64,000 nt of DNA from Pinus tabuliformis (lineage: Eukaryota; Streptophyta; Pinopsida; Pinales; Pinaceae), in contig CM062805.1 of the NCBI GenBank assembly GCA_031772625.1, positions 798,067,119-798,131,118 on the forward strand. The letters run 5' to 3'. Positions 11,371 through 21,344 of this stretch are shown here, one piece after another. The notes beneath the pieces were generated by a model. The model searched no databases. It had not been told where the DNA came from and saw nothing but the letters and a program-made list of their open reading frames with translations. The position numbers were made by a program, and so were the translations under genes. How positions within the stretch are numbered: position 1 is the stretch's first letter; each line of letters opens with the position of its first letter.

Positions 11371-12525
11371 GGGTTTGCCCGAAGGGAAAATTATAGAACA
11401 AGCATATGTTATCCTCCTCAAGCTTGACAAAAATAAAGAGGTACTGGTCAGCAATGACTGGGGAAAATTGGGAAGAAAACTCAAAGAAAATTTATTGGTA
11501 GCAAGTCACTCTTGAACATGACACTTCCACTCTGTGTCCGAGTCGGGTTGGGTTGTTTCATTCACCGGTCACATCACCATGGTCAAGCCATACCATCCAC
11601 ATTTGGGGTTAATGCTACCAATCCATCACATCAGTGTCACCGATATGTTCAAGAGAAGTCATTCAGAGAATTCACCTGTGTCTCACCCACTACCATACAT
11701 TATACTCCATTCTTTCATGACCGCCACCCTGAACCTTATATCACCATATCGTTTTCACATCCATTAAAATCATTTGCTCCGTTCCGTGTCATTGATGTGG
11801 GATTCATTAAGACCCTCCTGTAAAGGATCACTTCTTGTCGACATCAGCTCATTTTCCAAGAATTTGATCTAGGAACACCCCATTCAGTACTTTGAAGCTT
11901 GCATGCCTCAATGGCAAGTTTCTCACTTTCGGCGACAGGTTTACATCAATGGCCTTCGACCGAAAGATTTTGCGTGGTGTTCGACGCAAAGTCCTTTATT
12001 CACACTACATGAATTGTACTACAGTACCTTGAGGGTCATTATCATTATCGGTGATTCCTCTCGCGCTTGTTAACAATTTACATCATTGACTGGTAATCAA
12101 GCGATGTCTTTCCATGTTCGACTTCTATACATTTCTCATATGGATCGACTTGTACTTCGAGTGAAGATCGGACGAGATTGAAGACCCCAGATCTAGTTTC
12201 ATCCATCCGGGCTGTGATATATATTCAGGGAAAATAAAGACATTAAATGTACATCATTGCTGCACAGATAATCATCCACCCAAAAGGATGATGGCTCTAT
12301 CAGAATCATCAGTCTACACTCAGACGATTGTTTGTCCTATGTACATGAAAATGAATTTATAAAGCTGAGCATGGGAATGCCCGCCTCAGCTAGATCATGA
12401 AAACAATATGAAGATAATGTATTGTATTGTATCTTATTACAGGTCTCCTCCCAACATTGAAAGAACTTTGGATCCTCATAATAAAGCATTTCACCCGACA
12501 CCAAAAGGTTAACGGCCTCATACTT

Positions 12526-12536
12526 TAGGGGACAAC
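12526..12536 (+). other. A polypurine tract (probable)
   Basis: TTAGGGGACAAC directly precedes the 3' LTR start (TGTTATAG at 12537). It is the only purine-rich stretch in the correct place for plus-strand priming, though short. Confidence 0.45.
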
Positions 12537-13584
12537 TGTTATAGACATTTTTGTGCCCTACAACTCCAAGCATAAAATGTCAATAAACCAAGGGCTCCTA
12601 AGTCCCTAAAAGTGTTGTTCTAACCCCTAAAGGAACAAGGTCAACTGATTATAGCTTCTCCCAGAAGTTCTCCATGAAAAACTACTCAGAACTGGTCAAA
12701 ACTGGATCATTGCACTTGCTCCATGGCCAGAGTGTGATGCATTGCACCTTGTACACATGGGAAGTGCATTGCATTTCAAAAAGCCCTTCTATGGGGTGCG
12801 ATGGACGAGAAAAGACAAGTGGCAGAGACAGTTTGCGAGGTGGATGATCATGGAATCTTCCAGAAACTTCTCCTGGGACACTTGCCTCTCAGAATCGCCC
12901 AAGGATGAGTAAGAGATCAATGAGATCTCCAAGTGGCATCAAGAACTATCAGAGAGAAGACACTAATAAAAAACCCAGAGCTGACTCACACCTCTGCAAA
13001 TATCTATATATAGATCTCTCATCCCAGAGATCCAGAGGTTAGAGGCTGGAATTTTGCATATTGTAAGGAATTGTTGTTGGTTTCTAGAGACAAACATCAG
13101 ATGGTTGGGTGATCTATGCTTTGTTTGAGGTGAAGAGGGGCTTCTTTGCTGGGAGGTTGATGCTGGGTCAGAACAACTGGTTGTAACTCCTCCTGGATCT
13201 TTTCTTGTTTATCAATAAAAGCTATTTGAGTTTTCCTCCATGCTTTTGTATCATTGATGCTTGTTACATTTGTATGGTCAATTTAAATCTGATCCTAAGT
13301 TGTTTATGAATATAGATCCATGTCTTTGTATAGTGCTATGCTTCTGTGATCTTACAGGTACTTTGTGAAGCTGGGCGTACAAGGGAGCAGGTAGCTGTGG
13401 ACTATCAAAGAAGAGAGGGATCGAATCAAAGGATTAGCGCAAGACAGAGGTTAGTCTTTCTATTCCTCTCTATCTATAATTCATAAAGGAAAAACATAAG
13501 TAGCTTTTCTCCGTTTGTTTCTAAGGTAGCTGTCACACCTTAGTGGGATAGAGCAGTTCTATATAGACACTTTTTCCTGTAACA
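12537..13584 (+). repeat. A 3' LTR
   Basis: 1048 bp from TGTTATAG to CTGTAACA, the partner of 4170-5217. By eye about 2 percent of sites differ, with many C/T changes. Confidence 0.92.
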
Positions 13585-14434
13585 CTAATCATATTCAATC
13601 AACTCTGAAAGGAACAGTAATATGATGCAGAGTCAATACAATAGTTTTGTTCGTAGCAATCTTAATGAATTAATCTTAACAGAGCATGTGATGTAAACTT
13701 ATAAAGCATATCAGATTACCAAATAACGACGATAAGCAAATCACGCAGAAATCAAATCGTAATAATACAGGAGCAACTGTCCTCCGGGGCCGGGCCCTTA
13801 GCCTCCAAGGGTACACTGCTTGAGGTTAATCCAGACGCAGAGATGAAATAATCACCAAGTTTGTATTAATGCATGAAACAAAATTACAATGAACCAGTTC
13901 TTATCGAGACTCGATGATCAAAGTTTTCATCTTAACAGAAATTACATAAAAGCACAATCATGTCGAACTCTCCCCGAGCTAACAATGCTCTCCCTTTTAT
14001 ATGGGTGACCACGGAGATATCTAAGTATAAAAATAGACAAAGCAGCGATCCCTCAAGATCAAGGATCCTGAGGGATTCGCCGAACCGTTAATCCTTAATC
14101 ATCTCTTTTCCCTCATGTGCCGAGCTGGTGTCTTCACCTCCTTTTCAGGGCCGATTTGCTTTGATCTGTTTAGCCTTGTTTGCATTCGGTCTCCCGTCAA
14201 AGGGACAACAGTTACCTCGTCCTTGTCCTTTCCTTTGGAACAACAACTCCTCGTTTTCAGCCCTTCTTGCACGAGGGAATGACAATTGTCAGTGGTTAAG
14301 TCTTGCATATTAATCTCACATGTTTTGTTATAATTCTTTATCGTTTTCCAAGTTCATGATGCAAAAAGGTTTACAAGTTCTACTGAAAAGCCTCTGAAAT
14401 GATCATAAAAAACATGCCTTTTCAGTACTCCACA
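13585..14434 (-). repeat. B downstream LTR, inner part (after A)
   Basis: It matches about 38896-39741 and begins with the second CTAAT copy. In minus-strand sense it begins TGTGGAGTAC at 14434, next to a purine tract. The short frame 14099-14308 is repeated in the other LTR and is not a gene. Confidence 0.88.
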
Positions 14435-14445
14435 CACCCCCCTGC
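14435..14445 (-). other. B polypurine tract
   Basis: On the minus strand GCAGGGGGGTG lies directly before the LTR start TGTGGAG. This fixes B as minus-strand and marks 14434 as the LTR edge. Confidence 0.8.
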
Positions 14446-14455
14446 TTACCCTATT

Positions 14456-17367
14456 TCATGCCCTCATGAAAATGTTGTAGTTGACATGCAAGGCAGTGAG
14501 AGAATAGGATGGAGAAGGAATCTCATGCGGAGGCCTACAACGATGATGAGTAACTAGGTAGTCAAAGAAATGGCCTGTTTGACCCTCAGGCATCTCATAC
14601 AGGGCTTGGTATCTGGGTGTAGGGTGCCAAATAATTGGACTGCGGAACCTATATCCTAACCAGGATGGCCCTGCTCTCAAAATTCTTTCGCCATAAAGGT
14701 GTAAACGATTGGCAGCTAATTTAAAATTCTCATACTTAAACGGTTCCCTGAGCTGGATATTCGGATTAGAGATTTGATACCGAAATTTAGCTGCATCAAT
14801 GGCAAGGTCTTTGATAGAAAGAAAGTATTCTAATCCTTGTCGAATGAGTGCCTCATGCATGGGTCCTAATGTTTCAATGACACCCGGAGTCTTCATGAGG
14901 TTTCTATGTGCTTTCCACAACTGTACTGGGTTCCTAGGCTCAGCCCTTACCCACAAATCTAGGCCATTTTCTTGCCTCTGGAAAGTATTATAGGCATTAT
15001 AGGCTTTGAGCCATTTAATCTGATTAACCCTGAATGAGATGAATGCCTGCAATTGGATGTCTCCAACAAAGGGGCCAGGGTTCAACTCAGTCTCCTAGTC
15101 TAGTACAAGGTTATGCAAATAGAATTCGCACAACAGTCTCTGGACCTTCACCCTGTAGTGTTTACAACAGTATATAAATTCATTGTCAGTGTTAATTTGT
15201 GTGGGAGCACCTGCTTTAACAACTTTTATTTTTAATTGCAAATACCGTTCCAGTAAAAATAGGGCATAATTTTTTTTAGGGGCCCTACATGCTAAGACAT
15301 CATTGTATAAAGAACACAAGGTATCCATCTTCTTGATAACAATATCTAGCCTACGAGTTACCTTTGCAACTTTCTCTTGTTCCTTCTGCCAACCTTCAAA
15401 GGCCTGGCTTTCGGATTGATTGACATTCTTAAGTTGCTGCTGTAGCTCTTCATACTTTTCGCGAGGGATCGTTCGCTCTCTAAGCTTTTCTGCTTCTTGC
15501 TGAGCTTGTTTCAACCCCTTGCGCAAGGTTACTGTTTTTGGATCTCTTCTCCATGAGGCAGTGGAGGCCGGGAGTTTTACTTGAACTTTCTTATTGCGTT
15601 TCTTTGAGTTCAGAACCCTTAGCACCCCTGAGAGTGGTGCCTCAGTCTGAATTTCCTTGTCACAGGTCATCATATCATCCATTTCTATTTTAACGTGGAT
15701 ATCAGTCTGTTGCTGTTCCTTTTCAAATGGAACAACAGTCTGTTCTTCAGCATCATTTGGAACAGCAGCTGGATTTTCAACAGGGTTTTGAACAACAGGA
15801 CGAATTCTGATCCTCCGCCTTTTTGCCTTAAGGGTTTTGCTGGAGTGGTCACCTTTTTCTTCCCTGCAGTCTTTCTTACCCTCTGCCTTGCTTTCAGGAT
15901 CCTAATCTGCTGGTGGAGCTGGGCTATTATGCTCAATAATCTCTGCTGTTCCTTTCGCAATTCTTTAATTTCCAAAATTTCGTTAGAAGGAACAGCAGGC
16001 TGTTTGCTGCGGCCTGGGCCGTGACTAGTCCCTGGATCTTCCTCCTGGGGTGTTTCTTCATTGTTCTGCTCTGGCTGTTCTGGGGTAGGAACCCTAACTG
16101 GTTCTGTCAATTCTTGGGCAACTTCTTTTTCTGCCCCTGCTTCCTCCGGAATTTCTTCCGGTGTCTTAGGAACGGATTGTTCCTGTTCAGTATCTCTTAT
16201 TTTTTCTTCATCATGAACATGCAGATTTTCTTCTTCTGCCTCTTTTGCATGTGGTTTTTCAGGTGCATTTTCCTCTTGGGGTTTGTCATGGAGGTTTGAT
16301 GGACTGGAAGGTTGGCCATATTCACCCATATTGGCCAAGACTTCGACCAATTCATCTTCTCCTACTGGGTCCTGTGGTGGGCTACCTTCCTGCTGTCCCA
16401 TTTCCTCCTCCTGCTTGGATTGTTCGGCTTCTATTTCAGAATGCTCAGCTTCTGTTTCAGACTGCTCAGCTTCTGTTTCATTTTCTTCTTCGGATTGCTC
16501 GGCCTCTTCTCCAGATTGCTCGACCTCTTCTTTCTCTTCTCCTTCAGATTGCTTGGCCTCTTCTTCTGGCCGTGAGGGTTGCTCATCTTCAATTTCTACT
16601 GGCTGGCTAGTGTTTTCCTGGAGTTGTTCCAGCCTCCCTCGTATTCGTGCTAACCGGACTGATTTCCTACGTTTTTCTGGCTGTTCGGGTGTACCAGTGG
16701 CATGCTTACGCTTTGCCGATTCCTTGCTTTTTTCTGGACGCTCGGATGTACTAGCGACATGTTTCTGTTTTGCTAATTCTCTGCGTTTTTCTGGACGCTC
16801 AGGTGTGCTGGTGGCATGCTTATGTTTTGGGGATGGTGCTGTCAACCCCCCTTCAATCATTGCAATTAGCTCTTCCCAGCTGCTCTGCTACTGGGTGAGG
16901 CTATGACTGACAATTAATCGAATTAACCCATGATGACTAACAACTGACTCTACATGCTGTGCCTTTTTTAAGCTCCGTGCAATGTCATGAAGTAACGAAT
17001 TCAAAAGTGCAGGTAAATTTACAGAGCATTTCTGTTTTAGAACAGCTAAGAGTTTAAGATGTCGTGGTCTTACCACGTCTTTTCTACCCTCGCAGGTGAT
17101 GTAGCTTTGCACGGTTCTTGCCAATTCTGCCCAGGGCTCTCCTAGCGTTGCTGGCAGAACTCCCTTTCCTTTAATTGCCAAGCTCTGGCCTTCGTCTTGG
17201 AAGATTTCTATAATCTTCTGTAATCTCTCATTTTTTAACGTCCATACAGGTCCGGTGGCTGGTAGTCCCGAGACTTCTGCGATTATGTCGTCGGTGACTG
17301 TTATCTGTCTCCCCCTTACTGTGGAGTAATCCTCCTGCAAATTCTGTAGGAATTCAATCGCCACTGT
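14456..17367 (-). pseudogene. B third ORF (env position), main part
   Basis: After integrase B encodes a long extra protein. Its first 40 codons lie at 29830-29711; element C splits it there, and it resumes at 17367 in frame. The segment 17367-16888 continues a helical domain with VRGRQITVTDDIIAEVSGLP. This resembles the domain often annotated in plants as putative plant transposon protein (W..FL...... VRG ...... GLP). A TAG at 16890-16888 interrupts it. Then come a basic region (16860-16650), an acidic EEAEQSEE-type region (16600-16350) and a P/E-rich region. Near 15820 a frameshift moves to the frame of 15682-15095, a coiled-coil candidate (LKQAQQEAEKLRERT). A TAG at 15097-15095 precedes the last part (MNPGPFVGD.. 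to 14456). I see no transmembrane segment, so an envelope role is not supported. Confidence 0.65.
17363..17367. repeat. Target-site duplication of element C, left copy (ACTGT)
   Basis: ACTGT precedes TGATGAGCC and recurs at 29706-29710 after the CCCACCA end. Removing C restores the third ORF of B codon for codon. Confidence 0.93.
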
Positions 17368-19490
17368 TGATGAGCCCCAATTTTTGGTACAATTTGGGCT
17401 CATTTGGCCTACTTGCTCTGCTCAAACCATTCATTTTTTATTGCTTATGCATTCATTTTGGTTTATTCGTGTTGTTTGTAGGAAGAAGGGTAGGCATTCT
17501 ATCCACGTGACTAATACATGATGATTTCAGGCTTTGGCATTAAAAGGGAGCAAAGACCACAAGAAAGGAGACAAGGAGACAGTGAGGTGGCACTGCTGGT
17601 TTTTAGGAGAGGATGTCCACGGTCTTGGGGACCTTCCTCGTGATTCCCACCATAGCTCCGAGCTCCAATCAATCTCCCCACCGAGCTTAGAGGCAGCCAG
17701 CTGTTCTACAGGAACAACAGTTATAACTGTTCTACAGGATCAACAATTTAACCTTCAGTTGGACAGCCGAGCTCCATAAATCAAGGACACCTGTTGGATG
17801 ATCATTTTGCATAAATACTGAGGCCGTAGCCTTGGATAGAAGCTTTTTGAACTTTTGTATTGCTCTTGTAATTGGGAAGTACGAGCTACAACTCGGTGTT
17901 TGTTCTTGTTGTAAGCCAGTTTTGGCATGACATCAGATTTTCGTTTATGAATAAAGGCAGGCAGATTTTGATCTCATTCTGAGTTTCTAAGGGAGCTATA
18001 GCTCTCAGGTTAGGGCCCAACCTGAGATCAATAGATATCCTCGGTGTTGTAATGTTGTTTGCATTTCGTTCCAGCACTTTGAGTTTTTACTTTAACATGC
18101 AATTCGAATTTACAGTCTGTTAATTTAGTCTTTTTCATGAGATTGAATAGGATTAGTTTATGGTGAATTTGTTTCCAGTTGCTTAGGTTATAAGAGGATA
18201 GATATAATTCATTGGAGCTCCAGAAAAAGGTTGTTAGAGCTCACTGCCATCTCTTCTTAGGGATTGGGGTGCAGTCCATAACCAACCACCAAAAAGAAAT
18301 GCAGTTCTTCTCACTTCCATGCAAGCTGCAACATAGACATTTTCGTTGAAGATCCATCCATGCACTTTTGATATTGAACCATACTTCTACATTTCACTTC
18401 CATGCACGAGTTTCATTTCTTGGTTTTCCATTGCTGTTCATAGGTTTCATGGCACAATTATCATAGGTTAATGAATTCTCGTTTTTGGTGCATAAGTCAT
18501 TTGTTTCATTTACACTGCTCCATATCATTCCACTTCCTTCCTCTTCTTCCTCCTAACCTCTCCTCAAGCCACCTACTCGGCCTCTGTCCAGCTCATTTAC
18601 CCTCCAACCCATCCATTGCCACGTAGCTTCATTTACTTAACCTTTCGTTGATCCCATCCTTCCAGCCATCAACCCACTGCATGCACTCTTCCTCCATCTG
18701 ATTTCTCTGCTCTTGAGCCATCACCAGCTCCATCTCCATCTCACCTATCCTCCCACACCACTCCAAAAATTCACCATCTCCCAAAACTTCCACGGTCAAA
18801 CATCCTGTAGAATTGCATAGACTTCCTGTAGAAATCCCTGAGTTTCCTGTAGGATCCCCTGCAGACTTCCTGTAGAAGCCTGCAAACTCGGTTGCTGAGC
18901 ATCCGAACGTGGTAGACTTCTGAGGACTGATGCTAGAGACCCTCTGGGACCTCCCCTTGCCATCCTGACCTTGCCCATGTTTTCCTTCCATTCCAACCGC
19001 TCCTGCACAACCAAACCCTAATCAAAAGCATCATCACAATAAATCCAACCACTTAATGAAAAAATACAAAAACATGTCTTTTCAGATGCAAGTAGCTTAG
19101 ATACATGTATTTCAGTTCACTGCAAGTAATGGCATTATTGGTAGTAGTTTCATTCACAGTTTTGCATTGTAAGGGTCTAGCTAGTCAAATTAGGGTTTAC
19201 TAGGGTTTTCATGCTTTGTTGGCTTTCAATTTCCTTTTTTCAAAGTAGGCTAGCTTTCTTCGAGATAGCTTTCGTCCATCACCCATAAAGCTTCTTCTGA
19301 GAGCATATAGAAGTTGGCTTGAGCCCTAGCGGACTTGTGCCAGCTGACCAAGTGACAGCTGCGACAAGAGCTAGTACTTGTGCATACAACACCGTCGCTT
19401 CCAAGTTTGTACGAACTACCGGGTTGATAAAATTAGAGATAGGAAGCTCCAGGAGTTGTAGCATTATTGCTACAATACTGGAGCCCACCA
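17368..19490 (+). repeat. C 5' LTR
   Basis: 2123 bp from TGATGAGCC to GAGCCCACCA. It holds TTCTACAGGA at 17704 and 17730, and its reverse complement TCCTGTAGAA or close forms at 18803, 18824, 18845 and 18868. A TATA-like element could be GCATAAATACTG near 17810. Short frames in it recur in the other LTR and are not genes. Confidence 0.92.
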
Positions 19491-19496
19491 TCTTTT

Positions 19497-19514
19497 TGGC
19501 GCCATTGCTGGGGA
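19497..19514 (+). other. C primer-binding site (tRNA-Asp type)
   Basis: TGGCGCCATTGCTGGGGA follows the LTR by six bases. It is close to TGGCGCCGTTGCCGGGGA, the form I know from Athila and related elements. Confidence 0.8.
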
Positions 19515-19859
19515 AGTGTCAGAGTATTAGTAATTGTTGCTTTTCTTCTACTTTCTTACTCTTGCCTTCTGCTAAGTAGTTTACTTCATTTCCATTCTGC
19601 AAAAGTAGCATAGACATTTCCTGCTTTCATAGATTAGCATTTCCTGCTTTCATAGATTAGCATTTCCTTTCTGCAAGCGTAAACTAGCATTTTCATTCTT
19701 GCAATTTCATTTGAGCAAAGTAGATTAGTTCTTTCCTGCTTTCAGTTTAATTCTGCATCTCTCATAGTTAGTTGTAGATCAATCTGTCTCAGTTTTGCAG
19801 GGACCAAAAGAAAAGCAAAGCAAAAACAATCAAAAGAAAAAGAAAGTCTTTTCCATTTC
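19515..19859 (+). other. C leader
   Basis: Untranslated leader between primer site and gag. The phrase TTTCCTGCTTTCATAGATTAGCA occurs twice in tandem near 19617-19662 (given here only as its type; unit about 25 bp). No gene. Confidence 0.6.
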
Positions 19860-21344
19860 ATGCCTCGTAGGAACCGAGATAGATCAGGCAAATTCCTACC
19901 AAACACCCCCACCACATCACTGAGTCACCCTTCTCTCTTCTTTGGTGACAGTGACCCAGAAGAACCTATAGGTGAACATCCTGAGATATACAAAGATCCT
20001 ATAGTAGAAGAAGAATTAGAGACCACTCCATCTGAAGCTATGGCTGACAATAGAAGAGAAGATGAGAGAATAGAAGGTGCCTTCCCCATCCGAGAGACCA
20101 ATGGAGAGATGAAAATGAAGAACATTAGCCCCTTCGCCTTACCTCACTTCCATGGGCTGACCACTGAAGATCCGGATACCTTCCTGTTTGAGTTTGCTAT
20201 CCTTTGTAGAACCTATGATTATACTGAAGATGAGCAAAAGTTGAAACTTTTCCCTTCCACTCTTAAGGATGCAGCACTACGCTGGTTCATGGGCTTACCT
20301 GGGAATAGTATCATCACTTGGGCTCAGATGCAGCAAGCTTTCAACACCAAGTACCGGGATTACTGTAGGTCCAAGGAAACAAAGGGGGAAATCTTTCGGA
20401 TGTCCATGGGAAATGATGAGTCCTTAGAGGATTATGAGGAGAGGTTTCAACTAAGCTATAAGCGGGCCAGGTGCAAACTTGACCCTGAATCCCTCAAGTT
20501 GGTCCTGCTCCGAGGAGTCCCTGAAGACCTCTTAGATACCCTTCACATGTTAGCTGGGGGGGACATTTACCAACTGCCTTATGAGGACATCAAGACTGTG
20601 TTTAGAAACCACTCCAGGGCAGCTCGAAAACGAGGTAGAGGAAACCACCTCTCAACTAGTGTCCATTTCTCCAAACATGAGCTTGCAAATCAATTAGAAG
20701 ACCTTAAGAGTGAGGTGAGACAGACCATTGCCATGCATCTTGACACATTCAGGATTCAGCAAAAGAAAGAAGAAGCTGAGAGAGCCTTGGCTGTCTTCTG
20801 CCCTAGGTGCACAAGGAGACACCCTAAGAACGAATGTCCATTGCATTCGGTTGAAGTGTGTTTCGTTTGTGCGGAGGACCATCCCACAAATCAGTGTCCA
20901 ACCTTACCTGGGTTTAAAGCCATGTACCAAGGGGCAGAAGCTCCCACTGAACCTCTCTATTACCTCAACCAAAGGAGGCCACAGGGATCTAGACCTTATC
21001 AGCAGGGGATGCAAGGGGCATCTCAAGCTTATTACAGCCCCAACCAATCGACTCCTATGCCTTCCTGGGGTCCCCCTGCTCATCCTTCATGGTCCATGCC
21101 TCCTCCATGGTCTTATCCACCTCAGTACCCCACTCAACCTACTTCTCATTCATATCACTCACATGCCCAGCCACAGCCTCAATGGAATGCACCTCAGTCG
21201 GGGTGGAGGCCCCAATACAACACTCCTCCTGCCATCTTGCCTCCACCACCAGTTCAACCTCAGCCATTACCTCCTGCTCCTCCAAGGCAACCTCAAATGC
21301 CTGCTCAACCGAACCCGAACCCCAACAATAGACAGGCCCAGTAG
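19860..21344 (+). CDS. C Gag (capsid and nucleocapsid)
   Basis: 494 codons from ATG 19860 (MPRRNRDRSGKF). The capsid core at about residues 85-250 has FHGLTTEDPDTFLFEF, ALRWFMGLPGNSI and YRDYCRSKE, the usual Ty3/Athila gag signature. Two CCHC-like knuckles follow near residues 318-350: CPRCTRRHPKNEC and CFVCAEDHPTNQC, each C-X2-C-X3-H-X4-C, for RNA binding. The tail is P/Q-rich. It ends at TAG 21342-21344 in frame with pol, which would be a readthrough arrangement. In the related element B the stops lie elsewhere, so I read it as a CAG to TAG mutation. Confidence 0.88.
   Translation: MPRRNRDRSGKFLPNTPTTSLSHPSLFFGDSDPEEPIGEHPEIYKDPIVEEELETTPSEAMADNRREDERIEGAFPIRETNGEMKMKNISPFALPHFHGLTTEDPDTFLFEFAILCRTYDYTEDEQKLKLFPSTLKDAALRWFMGLPGNSIITWAQMQQAFNTKYRDYCRSKETKGEIFRMSMGNDESLEDYEERFQLSYKRARCKLDPESLKLVLLRGVPEDLLDTLHMLAGGDIYQLPYEDIKTVFRNHSRAARKRGRGNHLSTSVHFSKHELANQLEDLKSEVRQTIAMHLDTFRIQQKKEEAERALAVFCPRCTRRHPKNECPLHSVEVCFVCAEDHPTNQCPTLPGFKAMYQGAEAPTEPLYYLNQRRPQGSRPYQQGMQGASQAYYSPNQSTPMPSWGPPAHPSWSMPPPWSYPPQYPTQPTSHSYHSHAQPQPQWNAPQSGWRPQYNTPPAILPPPPVQPQPLPPAPPRQPQMPAQPNPNPNNRQAQ

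Larger units (their letters stand above)
9961..12536 (+). other. A 3' region without pol; stem-loop family
   Basis: No RT, RNase H or integrase motif can be found on either strand. An open frame at 10130-10450 (MHDTDEGIVQSMVIEGAPSD, with STSLKNET twice) may be a residue of the gag-pol linker. From 10320 to 11400 the word CTCGTTAAAA or a close form recurs about ten times, often as the loop of a short hairpin. From 11400 to 12536 I see no structure I can name. Confidence 0.55.
4170..13584 (+). mobile_element. Element A: Ogre/Tat-like, gag-protease only
   Basis: A is a 9415-bp element with two 1048-bp LTRs of equal length, a CTAAT duplication, and a primer site (TGGCGACTCCACTGGGGA) of the type reported for Ogre/Tat elements. 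Inside are a leader of about 1.8 kb, a gag frame, a protease frame, and about 2.6 kb without RT, RNase H or integrase. It is therefore a non-autonomous derivative. The leader and 3' region carry a family of stem-loops with a shared loop. By eye the LTRs differ at about two dozen sites, so the insertion is younger than B. Confidence 0.9.

Noticed and set aside
16021-16906. Long plus-strand frames rich in Ser, Phe, Leu
   Set aside because: They are antisense shadows of the acidic low-complexity part of the B third ORF.
17534-17779. 81-aa frame repeated at 27749-27994
   Set aside because: The repetition is because both lie in the two LTRs of C; no protein family recognised.
21342-21344. Programmed TAG readthrough between gag and pol of C
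   Set aside because: The related element B has its stops at other codons (36039, 35763) and several further stops; a CAG to TAG mutation explains it better.
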